Positions 1 to 10,300 of a stretch of 64,000 nucleotides of DNA are shown here, one piece after another (positions within the stretch are counted from its first letter, which is position 1; each line of letters begins with the position of its first letter). A model generated the notes under the pieces. It worked only from the letters and a program-made list of their open reading frames with translations, did no database searches and was not told the origin of the DNA. Origin of the DNA: CAVSJO01 sp963728445 (lineage in GTDB: Bacteria > Gemmatimonadota > Gemmatimonadetes > Longimicrobiales > RSA9); assembly GCA_963728445.1 (NCBI GenBank), contig CAVSJO010000006.1:1612001-1676000 (forward strand), written 5' to 3'. Both the position numbers and the translations under genes were made by a program.

Positions 1-1
1 C

Positions 2-1330
2 GCGGCCCTCGCCATCATGTTCCTCGTCACGATGGTCTACGCCAGCCTGTCCGGCCTCTGGGGTGTCGTCGTCACGGACTTCGTGCAGTTCGGCATCGGA
101 ATGGGCGGCTCCATCCTGCTGGCCGTCTACTCGCTGCGAGCGACGGGTGGCATCGACGGCCTCGTGGCGCGGCTGCCGGAGCACTACGGCTCGGCGGACG
201 CGGCGCTGGCGTTCCTGCCGTCGAGCGGCGCCGCGTGGATGCCCATCACCGCCTTCCTCGCCTACCTGTCCGTGCAGTGGTGGGCGACCTCCTACCCCGG
301 CTCCGAGCCCGGCGGCGGCGGCTACATCGCCCAGCGCATCTTCAGCGCACGCACCGAGCGGGACGGCGTGCTGTCCACGCTCTGGTTCAACATCGCCCAC
401 TACGCGCTGCGTCCGTGGCCGTGGATCCTGACGGCGCTCTGCGCGGTCGTCCTCTTCCCGGACGTCGTGGCGCAGGACCCGGGGCGCGGGTACGTCACCG
501 CCGTCGTTCGGCTCCTGCCGCCCGGGCTGACCGGCCTCATGATCGCCGCGTTCGCCGCCGCCTACATGTCCACCATCTCGACGCAGCTCAACTGGGGCGC
601 GTCGTACCTGGTGAACGACCTGTACCTCCGCTTCGTGAACCCCGACGCCGACGCGAAGCGGCTGGTGCGGCTGTCGCGGGCGGCGACGATCGTGATCTTC
701 CTCCTGGCGTCCGGCGTGACCGTAATCCTGGACCGCGTCGGCAGCATCGAGGGCGCCTGGCGGATCCTCATTGCCCTCGGCGCCGGCACCGGCCTCGTCT
801 ACATCCTGCGCTGGTACTGGTGGCGCGTGAACGCGTGGTCGGAGATCGGCGCCATGGTGGCCGCGATGGTCACGTTCGCCCTTCTCACGGGCTTCGGCGT
901 GTTCAATCCCACGGACCCGCTCGAGGGCGCGTACCTGATGCTGGCGACGACGCTCGTCACGACCGTCGCCTGGCTCGTGGTGACCTGGCTGACGCCGCCT
1001 ACGGATGAGGCGAAGCTGATCGAATTCTACCGGCGCGTCCGCCCCGGCGGGCTTGGCTGGCGCCGCATCTCCGAGAAGGCCGGGTTCGGCCGGGAGCCCA
1101 TCGCGGGCGGGTCGCTGGCGTGGGCGAACTGGATCGCCGGTGTGGTGAGCGTGTACGCGACGCTGTTCGGCGCCGGCCGCCTGCTGTTCGGACCGAGACC
1201 TGCAGCGATCGGCTACTTCGCCGTGGCCGCCGCCGCGTTCGCCTGGATCGGCTGGAGCCTGGCCCGGGAGGACTGGAGCGCGCCCGGGAGCGCGCCCGCG
1301 CCCGCCGCGGAGGAGGCGGGCATCCCGTGA
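2..1330 (+). CDS. Sodium:solute symporter (SSS family), 5' end outside the window
   Basis: This is the C-terminal 442 residues of a multi-spanning inner-membrane transporter. The frame is open to the first base, so the true start lies upstream. The visible part begins in a membrane segment followed by SGLWGVVVTDFVQF, a hallmark of the SSS family (Na+-driven uptake of sugars and related solutes). It continues with a YPG-rich loop, PPGLTGLMIAAFAAAYMST and several more hydrophobic helices. The stop overlaps the GTG start of the NagB fusion gene (GTGA), so the genes are co-transcribed and translationally coupled. With a second SSS gene two genes downstream, the context suggests amino-sugar or muropeptide-sugar uptake; the substrate itself is inferred. 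Confidence 0.85.
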   Translation, partial: AALAIMFLVTMVYASLSGLWGVVVTDFVQFGIGMGGSILLAVYSLRATGGIDGLVARLPEHYGSADAALAFLPSSGAAWMPITAFLAYLSVQWWATSYPGSEPGGGGYIAQRIFSARTERDGVLSTLWFNIAHYALRPWPWILTALCAVVLFPDVVAQDPGRGYVTAVVRLLPPGLTGLMIAAFAAAYMSTISTQLNWGASYLVNDLYLRFVNPDADAKRLVRLSRAATIVIFLLASGVTVILDRVGSIEGAWRILIALGAGTGLVYILRWYWWRVNAWSEIGAMVAAMVTFALLTGFGVFNPTDPLEGAYLMLATTLVTTVAWLVVTWLTPPTDEAKLIEFYRRVRPGGLGWRRISEKAGFGREPIAGGSLAWANWIAGVVSVYATLFGAGRLLFGPRPAAIGYFAVAAAAFAWIGWSLAREDWSAPGSAPAPAAEEAGIP

Positions 1331-3324
1331 ACGAGAGAGCGACGATTCCGAACACCGAGGGCAGGGAAGTGGCCGAACACACAGAGAAGCTCCCCGTCGT
1401 CATCGCCGAGGAGTACGACGAGATCGCGCGCATCATCGCCGGCCGCATCGCGGACCTGATCCGGGAGCGGGCCGGAGAAGGGCGCACCGCCGTCCTCGGC
1501 CTGGCCACGGGGTCGACGCCCATCGGCATCTACCGTGAGCTGATCCGGCTGCACCGGGAGGAGGGGCTGAGCTTCGCGAACGTCGTGACGTTCAACCTCG
1601 ACGAGTACCACCCCATGAGCCCGGACAGCATCCACAGCTATCACCGGTTCATGTGGGAGAACCTTTTCGACCACGTGGACATCCCTGAAGAGAACGTCCA
1701 CATCCCGCGCGGCGACCTCCCGCGCGCGGAGGTCGAGCGCCACTGCCGGCAGTACGAGGCCGCAATCCGCGAGGCCGGCGGCATCGACTTCCAGATCCTC
1801 GGAATCGGGCAGACCGGACACATCGGCTTCAACGAGCCCGGCTCCGGCGTCGAGTCCCGGACGCGGCTCGTCGCCCTCGACACAATCACGCGACGGGGCG
1901 CGGCCGCCGACTTCTTCGGGGAGGACAACGTCCCCCACGAGGCGATCACGATGGGCGTCGCCACGATCCTGGACGCCCGGGAGGTGGCCCTCATCGCCAC
2001 CGGTGAGCACAAGTCGCTCATCGTGCGCAGGGCGGTCGAGGGGCCGGTCACGCCGGACGTCGCCGCGACGTACCTGCAGCGCCATCCGAACGCGACCGTG
2101 TACCTGGACGCAGCCGCCGCGGCGGAACTCACGCGTGTCAAGACGCCGTGGGTGGTGGGCGAGGTCGAGTGGACCCGCGAGCTGGAGATCCGGGCGCTGA
2201 TCTGGCTCAGTGGCGTCTGTGACAAGTCGCTCCTGCGCCTGGACGACCAGGACTACCGGGACAACCACCTGGGCTCACTGCTCGTCCGATACGGCGGAGC
2301 CGGTCCCCTGAACGGAGAGGTCTTCAACGCGCTGATCTCCAAGATCCGGGGCAGGAGCAAGCTGCCGAGTGGACGTCGCATCATCGTCTTCTCGCCCCAC
2401 CCCGACGACGACGTCATCTCCGCCGGCGGCATCCTCAACAAGCTGCACCAGAACGGCAACGACATTCTTGTAGCCTACCAGACGTCCGGGAACATCGCCG
2501 TCTTCGACCACGAGGTACGACGCTACCTCGACTTCCTCGGCCGCTTCGCCGAGGACTTCGACGTGGACGAGGCGGGCATCGACGCCATCATCGAGGACGC
2601 CGAGGAGTTTCTCGCCACCAAGAAGCCGGGCCAGATCGACTCGGACGCCCTGCTCCGCATCAAGCGGCGCATCCGCGAATCGGAGGCCGTCTCGGGGATC
2701 CAGACCTTCGGCATGTCCCGGAGCCGGGCCCGCTTCCTGAACCTGCCCTTCTACCAGACGGGCGAGGTGAAGAAGGCGCCGGTCGGGCCGGAGGACGTGC
2801 GCATCGTCCTCGACCTGCTCCGGGAGCACCGGCCCCACACGATCCTGGTGGCCGGCGACCTCTCGGACCCCCACGGCACCCACCGCATGTGCAAGGAGGC
2901 CATCGAGCGCGCCCTCGTCGAGTACGACGGCGAGCCGCCGGAGGTCTGGTACTACCGCGGCGCCTGGCAGGAGTGGTCCGTCGCGGAGGCCGACATGCTC
3001 GTGCCCATGAGCCGGGACGAGCTGCGCCGGAAGATCCTGGCGATCTTCAAACACCAGAGCCAGAAGGACCGCGCGCCATTCCCGGGCCTCGACGACAGGG
3101 AGTTCTGGCAGCGCGTGGAGGAGCGCAACCAGGCCACGGCCCGCGTACTCGACAGCCTCGGCCTGCCGGAGTACTACGCCATGGAGGCGTACGTCGTCCG
3201 CAAGGACGGCCAGGCCCTCGAGCGGCCGACGGTCCCCACCGCCGCCCTCGGAGCCGAAACCACCGGAGCGGAGCGGCCGGCCCCGGCAGGGCCGCACACG
3301 GAGGCAGGACCCGAGACGGTCTGA
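1327..3324 (+). CDS. nagB: Glucosamine-6-phosphate deaminase fused to a PIG-L/LmbE-type deacetylase
   Basis: This is a 665-residue two-domain protein. Residues about 20-270 are NagB, which converts glucosamine-6-phosphate to fructose-6-phosphate and ammonia; the phosphate loop GLATGSTP, FNLDEY (Asp92) and GHIGFNEP (His165, Glu170) are visible. The position matching the catalytic-triad Asp141 of E. coli NagB is Thr163 (GQTGH). Residues about 345-600 form a PIG-L zinc deacetylase domain with HPDDD at 358-362 and DPHGTH at about 515-519. This domain order resembles the long Bacteroidetes-type NagB proteins. The GTG start at 1327 overlaps the preceding stop. The deacetylase half could supply the N-deacetylation normally done by NagA, which is absent here; that role is inferred. 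Confidence 0.9.
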   Translation: MNERATIPNTEGREVAEHTEKLPVVIAEEYDEIARIIAGRIADLIRERAGEGRTAVLGLATGSTPIGIYRELIRLHREEGLSFANVVTFNLDEYHPMSPDSIHSYHRFMWENLFDHVDIPEENVHIPRGDLPRAEVERHCRQYEAAIREAGGIDFQILGIGQTGHIGFNEPGSGVESRTRLVALDTITRRGAAADFFGEDNVPHEAITMGVATILDAREVALIATGEHKSLIVRRAVEGPVTPDVAATYLQRHPNATVYLDAAAAAELTRVKTPWVVGEVEWTRELEIRALIWLSGVCDKSLLRLDDQDYRDNHLGSLLVRYGGAGPLNGEVFNALISKIRGRSKLPSGRRIIVFSPHPDDDVISAGGILNKLHQNGNDILVAYQTSGNIAVFDHEVRRYLDFLGRFAEDFDVDEAGIDAIIEDAEEFLATKKPGQIDSDALLRIKRRIRESEAVSGIQTFGMSRSRARFLNLPFYQTGEVKKAPVGPEDVRIVLDLLREHRPHTILVAGDLSDPHGTHRMCKEAIERALVEYDGEPPEVWYYRGAWQEWSVAEADMLVPMSRDELRRKILAIFKHQSQKDRAPFPGLDDREFWQRVEERNQATARVLDSLGLPEYYAMEAYVVRKDGQALERPTVPTAALGAETTGAERPAPAGPHTEAGPETV

Positions 3325-3327
3325 GCC

Positions 3328-4785
3328 ATGCGCGCCTTCACGCTCCTGGACGCCGTCGTCCTCACGACTTACCTCCTCGGCGTCACCGCCTTCGGCACGT
3401 GGCTCGGTCGGCGCCAGCACGACGTCCGGGACTACTTCCTGGCCGATCGGTCGGTCCCGTGGTGGGCCATCTGCTTCTCCGTCGTCGCCACCGAAACCAG
3501 CGCCCTGACCGTCATCAGCGTGCCGGCGACGGCGTACACGAGCGACTTCTGGATGCTCCAGCTGACGTTCGGCTACCTTCTCGGCCGCATCGTGGTCGCC
3601 GCGCTGCTGCTGCCGCGCTACTTCGCCGGCGAGATGGCCACGGCGTACGCCATGCTGGAGAGCCGGTTCGGCGTGGCGACGCGCCGCTTCGCGTCCGCGA
3701 TCTTCCTCGTGACCCGGGCGCTCGCCGACTCCGTCCGCGTCTTCGCCGCCGCCATCCCCGTGACCCTCATCACGGGTCTGCCGTACTGGGAGTCGATCCT
3801 CATCACCGGCGTCGTGACCCTCGTCTACACGTATTTCGGCGGACTCAAGGCGGTGATCTGGGTGGACGTGATCCAGATGGGCATCTACACGCTGGGCGGC
3901 GGACTCGCCCTCTGGGTACTGGTCCATGCCGTGCCCGGCGGCTGGAGCGGCCTCGTCTCCGCCGCCGGCGGCGCCGGTCACCTGAAGGTCTTCCACCTGA
4001 GCGGCGGGTTCGGCTCCGCCGCCTGGCTCTGGACTGGCGTCGTCGGCGGCGCGTTCCTGTCCATGGCCTCCCACGGCGTGGACCACCTCGTCGTGCAGCG
4101 GCTGCTGGCCGCGCCGTCGCTGCGCGACGCGCGCCGGGCGCTCATCGGCAGCGGCCTGGTGGTCATCGGTCAGTTCGCACTCTTCCTCCTGGTCGGCGCC
4201 GGCCTCTTCACCTTCTACCACGGCCGGCAGTTCGCCACGCCCGACGAGATCTTTCCGCGCTTCATCGTGGAGCAGCTCCCGCCGGGCATCTCCGGGCTCA
4301 TCGTCGCCGGCATCCTCGCCGCCGCGATGTCCACCGTGGCCTCCTCCCTCAACTCGCTGGCGTCCGCGACCACCCACGACCTCTACGCGCCCCTCGCCGG
4401 TCGCGTCGGCGACGACGAGCACCTCTTCCGCGTCGGCCGCCGCTTCACCCTCGCCTGGGCCGGGGTCCTGATCGGCGGCGCCATCCTCTTCCACTTCGTG
4501 GAGCAGGGCACGCCCATCGTCGTCGTCGCCCTGCAGATCGCGTCGTTCACGTACGGCGGCCTGCTCGGCGGCTTCTTCCTGGCCGTGCTGGTCCCGTCCT
4601 CCACGCAGCGGGATGCCATCCCGGCCATGGCCATCGCAATCGCCGCCATGGGCGCGCTCTGGGTGGCGCAGACGTTCCTCGGCCTGCCCGCCGCCATCAA
4701 CACGCTCTGGTTCTCGCTTCTCGGCTCGGCCCTGACCGTGGCCATCGGCTGGACGAGCGCGCGGATCCGCGGTCCGACGCGGTGA
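3328..4785 (+). CDS. Sodium:solute symporter (SSS family)
   Basis: This 485-residue inner-membrane transporter has about 13 hydrophobic helices. The N-terminus carries an SSS pattern (FGTWLGRRQHDVRDYFLADRSVPWW) followed by ATETSALT and a conserved YTYFGGLKAVIWVDVIQ segment. PPGISGLIVAGILAAAMST occurs at about residues 320-340. It starts 3 bases after the NagB fusion stop and its own stop overlaps the kinase GTG start, so all four genes form one operon. It is paralogous to the partial symporter at the window edge, so the operon may import two related sugars. The exact substrate cannot be read from the sequence. Confidence 0.9.
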   Translation: MRAFTLLDAVVLTTYLLGVTAFGTWLGRRQHDVRDYFLADRSVPWWAICFSVVATETSALTVISVPATAYTSDFWMLQLTFGYLLGRIVVAALLLPRYFAGEMATAYAMLESRFGVATRRFASAIFLVTRALADSVRVFAAAIPVTLITGLPYWESILITGVVTLVYTYFGGLKAVIWVDVIQMGIYTLGGGLALWVLVHAVPGGWSGLVSAAGGAGHLKVFHLSGGFGSAAWLWTGVVGGAFLSMASHGVDHLVVQRLLAAPSLRDARRALIGSGLVVIGQFALFLLVGAGLFTFYHGRQFATPDEIFPRFIVEQLPPGISGLIVAGILAAAMSTVASSLNSLASATTHDLYAPLAGRVGDDEHLFRVGRRFTLAWAGVLIGGAILFHFVEQGTPIVVVALQIASFTYGGLLGGFFLAVLVPSSTQRDAIPAMAIAIAAMGALWVAQTFLGLPAAINTLWFSLLGSALTVAIGWTSARIRGPTR

Positions 4786-5717
4786 CACCCGTCTGGGTCG
4801 GTGTCGACGGCGGCGGCACCCGGTCGCGGGCCGTGGCGCTGGACGATCGGGGCGACGTCGCCGGTCGCGCCGCCGGTGGCCCCGGCCGCGTCGACGCCGC
4901 GGACCCCGAGGCGGTGGTCCCCGAGCTGGTGCAGGTCGCCCGGGCCGCGGCGCCGCCGGACAGCGAGATCGCCGGGGCGTGCTTCGCCCTCGCGGGCGCC
5001 GGACGCGGCCCCGAACGCGAGCGCGTGGCTGCCGCGCTGCGCGCCGCCAGCGTCGCCCCCATCGTGCAGGTCGTCGGGGATGTGGACGCCGCGCTCCACG
5101 ACGCGTTCGGACGCGGGCCCGGCATCCTGCTCGTCGCGGGGACCGGCTCCATCGCCGTCGGACGGTCCCGCGACGGCCGGCGCGTGCGCGCAGGCGGCTG
5201 GGGCATGCGCGCGGGCGACGAAGGCAGCGGCTGGTGGATCGGCGTGGAGGCGGTGCGGAGCGTGCTGCGCGCCCACGACGGCCGCGACGGCCCCACTGCC
5301 CTTATCGCACCGGTGCTCGCGCACGCGCGCGTGAACTCTCCAGAGGGCCTCGTTGCCTGGATCGAGACGGCCGCGAAGGGAGAGGTCGCGGGCCTCGCGC
5401 CGGCCGTCCTCGCCGCCGCCGAGCCAGGCGACGTCGTCGTGGACAGATCTGCCCACGCGGACGCCGCCGCTGCCGCCATCCTCGATCGGGCCGCCGATGC
5501 GCTGGTGGAGCTGGTCGCGGCCGTGCGGCGCCGCCTGCCCGCCGAGGATCCGGCGACTGCATCCGTCGCCCTCACCGGTGGCCTCCTCGGCCCCGACTCC
5601 GCCCTCCGCCGCCGCATCGTTACGCGGCTCGCAGCGCTCCGCCCCGTGTCCTCCGTCGTCTCCCACTCCGTCGACGCCGCCCGAGGCGCCGCCGAGCTGG
5701 CGCGCCTCTCGCGCTGA
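4782..5717 (+). CDS. BadF/BadG-type ATPase, probable N-acetylglucosamine kinase
   Basis: This 311-residue protein has the ASKHA fold of sugar kinases and 2-hydroxyacyl-CoA dehydratase activators. VGVDGGGTRSRAVALD near the N-terminus is the phosphate-1 loop, and GTGSIAVG with GGWGMRAGDEGSG in the middle is typical of GlcNAc/glucosamine kinases. It lacks the cysteine cluster of dehydratase activators. The GTG at 4782 overlaps the symporter stop and is the first possible start in frame after it. Next to NagB and two symporters the likely job is phosphorylating imported amino sugar. Sugar specificity (GlcNAc, glucosamine or anhydroMurNAc) is inferred from context. Confidence 0.8.
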   Translation: MTPVWVGVDGGGTRSRAVALDDRGDVAGRAAGGPGRVDAADPEAVVPELVQVARAAAPPDSEIAGACFALAGAGRGPERERVAAALRAASVAPIVQVVGDVDAALHDAFGRGPGILLVAGTGSIAVGRSRDGRRVRAGGWGMRAGDEGSGWWIGVEAVRSVLRAHDGRDGPTALIAPVLAHARVNSPEGLVAWIETAAKGEVAGLAPAVLAAAEPGDVVVDRSAHADAAAAAILDRAADALVELVAAVRRRLPAEDPATASVALTGGLLGPDSALRRRIVTRLAALRPVSSVVSHSVDAARGAAELARLSR

Positions 5718-5787
5718 TCCCCGCCGGCTTGACGCCACCGGGGCGCGTTCCGACATTGCCCGCCACGTTTCTCCAATACCGGACTCG

Positions 5788-7041
5788 ATGGCCTCCTTTC
5801 CGCACGTCGACGAGCAGATGGACCTGATCCGCCGGGACACGGTGGAGATCGTCCCGGAGGAGGAGCTCGTCCGGAAGCTCCAGCGCAGCCGGGCCGACGG
5901 CACGCCGCTCATCGTCAAGCAGGGGTTCGATCCGACCCGGCCGGACCTCCACATCGGCCATGCCGTCTCGATCCGCAAGCTGCGCACGTTCCAGGAGCTC
6001 GGGCACCAGGTGGTGTTCGTGGTGGGGGACTACACGGCCCGGGTCGGGGACCCCAGCGGCCGCAGCGAGACCCGTCCGCAGCTCGCGCCGGAGGAAATAG
6101 AGGACAACGCCCGCACGTACGCCGATCAGGTCGGCCGCCTTCTCGACCTCGACCGCGTCCGCGTCGAGCTCAACTCCCGCTGGCTCGCGGGGCTCGACCT
6201 GGCCGACCTGCTGCGGCTCACGTCGACCTACACCGTCGCCCGCATGCTCGAGCGCGACGACTTCGCCAACCGCTTCGCCGCTCAGCAGCCCATCTCGCTG
6301 GTCGAGTTCCTCTACCCGCTCATGCAGGCCTACGACTCCGTCGCCCTCGAGGCCGACGTCGAGCTCGGCGGCACCGACCAGAAGTTCAACCTCCTCGTCG
6401 GCCGCACCGTCCAGGAGCGCTACGGCCAGGAGCCCCAGGTCTGCCTCATCATGCCGCTCCTGCGCGGCACCGACGGCGAGCGCAAGATGTCCAAGTCCTA
6501 CGACAACTACGTCGGCATCAGCCAGCCGCCCGAGGAACAGTACGGCCGCACCATGTCGATCCCCGACGCCCTCCTCGACGAGTGGATCCGCCTCGCCTCG
6601 GGACGGGAAGGGAAGGACCTGGAAGCGGCGCTGGGCGACGTCGCCTCCGATCCCTACGCCGCCAAGCGACGCCTCGCCGCCGACATCGTCCGCCTCTATA
6701 ACGGGGAGGACGCCGCCGCGGCGGCAGCCGCGCACTTCGACCGCGTCTTCCGCGAGCACGACGCGCCGGAAGAGATGCCCGAGATCACCGTCGACGCCAC
6801 CGAGCCGGCCCTCCGCTTCGATCCGGCGTCCGGCGTGTGGATCCCCGCGCTCCTCGTCGCCGCCGGCCTCGCCGGCTCCAACAGCGAAGCCGTCCGACTG
6901 CTCGGTCAGGGCGCCGTCAGCGTCGACGGCGAGCGCGTCGAGGATCGCAACGCCACCGTGGGGGTCGACGCCGCCCACGTCCTGCAGCGGGGGAGGCGGC
7001 GGTTCGTGCGAGTCCGCTTCGAGCCGCTTCCTCCGCCCTGA
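5788..7041 (+). CDS. tyrS: Tyrosyl-tRNA synthetase
   Basis: This 417-residue class I aminoacyl-tRNA synthetase charges tRNA-Tyr in the cytoplasm. The HIGH motif is intact at residues 55-58 (within PDLHIGHAVS) and KMSKS at 233-237. A C-terminal S4-like RNA-binding segment (about 350-415) contains LLGQGAVSVDGERV. The length and the HIGH-KMSKS spacing fit the TyrZ-like form rather than the classic TyrS form. The ATG at 5788 follows a 70-base gap after the amino-sugar operon, with no clear terminator between. Confidence 0.95.
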   Translation: MASFPHVDEQMDLIRRDTVEIVPEEELVRKLQRSRADGTPLIVKQGFDPTRPDLHIGHAVSIRKLRTFQELGHQVVFVVGDYTARVGDPSGRSETRPQLAPEEIEDNARTYADQVGRLLDLDRVRVELNSRWLAGLDLADLLRLTSTYTVARMLERDDFANRFAAQQPISLVEFLYPLMQAYDSVALEADVELGGTDQKFNLLVGRTVQERYGQEPQVCLIMPLLRGTDGERKMSKSYDNYVGISQPPEEQYGRTMSIPDALLDEWIRLASGREGKDLEAALGDVASDPYAAKRRLAADIVRLYNGEDAAAAAAAHFDRVFREHDAPEEMPEITVDATEPALRFDPASGVWIPALLVAAGLAGSNSEAVRLLGQGAVSVDGERVEDRNATVGVDAAHVLQRGRRRFVRVRFEPLPPP

Positions 7042-7375
7042 ACGTCACATCCATGTGCGGAAGTTTGTGCCCTGTGTCACAATTCCGGGGCCTCGCACGT
7101 TTCAGGGGTGTCCACGGTCCGCGCCCGGGAGTGGCTGCTCCGTCTCCCTGCGTGGTCAGGACGCGGCTTGACAATGCACGAAGGCCCGCGTAGTACACAA
7201 ACGGCTTGACCGACGTCATCCACTGTTTCCAGATGCGGCGCGAGAGCGGCCGCCCGACATGCAGCCGGAGCAGTAGGCGAATCACAGGACCCGCGTTCGT
7301 CCCCCCTGTCTGGTTCGAATGTTCGTTCGAATCACGGGACGGGCGACGGGAAGTACCCTCACGAAGGAGGTTCAT
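7042..7375 (+). other. Intergenic region between tyrS and susC (334 bp)
   Basis: No gene is seen on either strand. The stretch is less GC-biased than its neighbours. It holds a candidate sigma70-type promoter (listed separately) and ends with the strong ribosome binding site of the SusC-like gene. I saw no terminator after tyrS. Confidence 0.6.
7168..7196 (+). promoter_or_regulatory. Candidate sigma70-type promoter for the SusC/SusD operon
   Basis: A perfect TTGACA at 7168-7173 is followed after 17 bases by TAGTAC at 7191-7196, a weak -10 match. It lies about 180 bases upstream of the susC start. Spacing and the exact -35 support it; the poor -10 keeps it tentative. Confidence 0.35.
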
Positions 7376-10300
7376 GTGAACCCGCGCAGAACAACGTTCC
7401 TCTTCCTCCTGGCGAGCCTGCTCGCGGCGGCGCCGGCCGTCGCGCAGACGGGGACCGTCACGGGGACGATCACGAGCACGACGACCGGGGAGCCCCTGCA
7501 GGGAGTGCAGGTGAGCATCACCGGTACCGGACTCGGGACGCTCACCGAGGCCAGCGGGAAGTTCCTGATCCTGCAGGTGCCCGCGGGGCAGCAGACGCTC
7601 CGGGCGGACCTGATCGGGTTCGGGAGTCTCGAGCAGCAGGTCACGGTTACGGGCGGTGAGACGACGAACCTGACGCTGCAGATGAAGCCGGAGGCGGTCT
7701 CCCTGAGCGAGATCGTGGTGACGGGCGTGGCGGGTGCCACGCAGCGGACGAAGCTGCCTTTCGAGGTGGCGCAGGTGCGGGCGTCCGACATTCCGGTGCC
7801 GTCGGTGAACGCCGCCACGTCGCTGCAGGGAAAGGTGTCCGGCGTGACGGTCGTGCAGGGGAGCGGGCGGCCGGGATCGGCGCCGTCGATCCTGCTGCGC
7901 GGGCCGACGAGCCTGGACGCGTCGGGCCGTGACCAGGAGCCGCTCTACATCGTGGACGGCGTGATCCTGGGCTCGAGCCTGGTGGATCTGGACGCCCTCG
8001 ACATCGAGAGCGTCGAGGTTGTGAAGGGCGCCGCGGCCGCGTCGCTGTACGGCTCCCGGGCGGCGAACGGCGTCATCCAGATCCGCACGAAGCGCGGGCG
8101 GGCGATGCAGGACGACCAGGTCCGCTACACGATCCGGTCCGAGTACGGGCGGAGCGGGCTGGCCAGCACGCCGGACCAGCTGCTGACGGAGCACCACCAG
8201 TACGCGCTGACGTCGGACGGCAAGTTCATCAACTCGGACGGCACGACGTGCACGTGGCTGAACTGCACGTCGCCGATCCTGGCGGGCCAGAGGGCCGCGC
8301 CGGGCGAGGATCCGAGCGCGTGGAACACGGTCCAGAACATGGCCTGGCCGGGACAGACCTACAACCAGGTCGACCGGTTCTTCCAGGACGGGTCGTACCT
8401 GCAGAACTACATCGCGGCCGAGGGCCGGTCCGGCGCCACCAACTTCCACGTTTCGCTGAGCAACGTGGACGACCAGGGCGTCATGCCGGGCATGGCCGGC
8501 TTCAAGCGTACGAACTTCCGCGTGAACGTGGACCAGTCCGTGATGGAGAGCTTCCAGGTCCAGGCGAGCGGGTTCTACAGCAACTCGACGCAGGGCCAGT
8601 TCCCGGAGTCGCAGGGTAACCCGCTTTTCGACCTGACGCGCATGCCGGCGGGTGTGGACCTCACGTCCGACGACCCGAACGCCCCCGGGCAGCTCGTGCT
8701 GAACGTCGACCCGACGAACAACGAGAGCCCGAACCCGCTGTACGAGATGTACAATCGCAAGTACAGCGAGGACCACAGCCGCTTCCTGGGCAGCCTGAAC
8801 GCGCGCTACTCGCCGGTGTCGTGGTTCGACATCGACGCGAACGGCAGCTTCGACCGGCTGGACCTCAAGCAGCGGGACCTGTACCCGAAAGGCTACCGCA
8901 CCATCACGCCGTCGGGCACGCTGAACAACGGCCAGCTGGACGAATTCAACCAGCGTGACGAGGCGCTGAACGCCAGCCTCACGGGCACGTTCCGGTGGGA
9001 CGTGACGCCGCAGGTGCACAACCGGACGCAGCTGCGCTATCTGTACGAGAACCAGACCCGCAACTGGGTGGACTCGTACGGCTACAGCTTCGCCGTGAAG
9101 AACGTCCCGGAGTTCTCGAACATCAATCAGGACAACCTGTCCCTCAACTCGTACGAGCGGACGATCCGGTCTGACGGCTACTTCGCGATCACGAACTTCG
9201 ACATCCTCGACAAGTACGTGGTCGACGCCCTGATCCGGAACGACGGCAGCTCGCTGTTCGGCGCGGACCAGCGCCGGCAGTGGTACTACCGCATCGCGGG
9301 TGCCTGGCGTCTCAGCCAGGAGCCGTTCTTCAACGTGCCGGGCATCGACGAGCTGAAGTTCCGCTACTCGCTGGGTACGGCCGGCGGCCGGCCGAACTTC
9401 GAGGCGCAGTACGAGACGTACAGCGTCTCGGGCGGCCGGGTGACGCCCGTCACCCTCGGGAACAATGACCTCAAGCCCGAGTTCACGACCGAGCAGGAGA
9501 TGGGCATCGACGCCAGCTTCCTGGAAAACCGGTTCGTCCTTGCGCTGACGTATGCCGACGCGACCACGAAGGACGAGATCCTGCCGGTTCCGCTGCCCGC
9601 TTACACGGGCTATCAGACGCAATGGAGGAACGCGGGCACGATCAACAGCAAGACGATCGAGGCGACGCTCGACACCCGCATCATGAACACCGACAACTTC
9701 AACTGGTCACTGAAGCTGCTCTTCGACCACACCAAGTCGGTGATCACGGAGCTGAACGTGCCGCCGTTCACGTACGGCGTGAGCGGTCAGGCGCTGGGCA
9801 ACGTGTTCTACGCCCGGCCGGGCGAGCAGATCGGCACGTTCTACGGGGAGAAGGCGGCCTCGAGCTGCGCGGATCTGCCGGAGGGCGTGAGCTGCGACGG
9901 GTTCCAGGTCAACAACGACGGCTTCCTGGTCTGGACCGGCGGCAGCGGCTTGGACAATCCGCAGTGGGGCACGGATTCGGACGTAAAGATCCGCGGCTCC
10001 TCGGTCAAGTGGGGTTCCCCGTTTGCCGGCGAGTGCACCGACCCGTCCACGAGCGAGCGCACGCTCTTCTGCCCTGTCGGCAACAGCATGCCGAAGTGGA
10101 ACGCGAGCGTGAGCTCGACCGTTGGCTACAAGGGCCTCAGCCTGTACGGCCTGGTCGGTCACTCGGACGGCTTCGACGTCTACAACCAGCCGCTGCAGTG
10201 GGCCATCTTCAAGCGCTACGGCGGCATCATGGACCAGTCGGGCGTGCCGGAGGCGCAGCAGAAGCCGGTCGGCTACTACGACGCGCTGTACGGCGCGCTG

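Noticed and set aside
2275..4788. An 837-codon open frame antisense to the amino-sugar operon
   Set aside because: Asp/Arg/Gly-rich shadow of the symporter and NagB genes without motifs.
4782..5717. 2-hydroxyacyl-CoA dehydratase activator
   Set aside because: It lacks the cluster-binding cysteines and sits in an amino-sugar operon, so a sugar kinase is the better call.
6917..9622. A 901-codon open frame antisense to tyrS and susC
   Set aside because: It runs opposite to well-supported genes, has an Arg/Val-rich composition typical of antisense frames in GC-rich DNA and resembles no protein.
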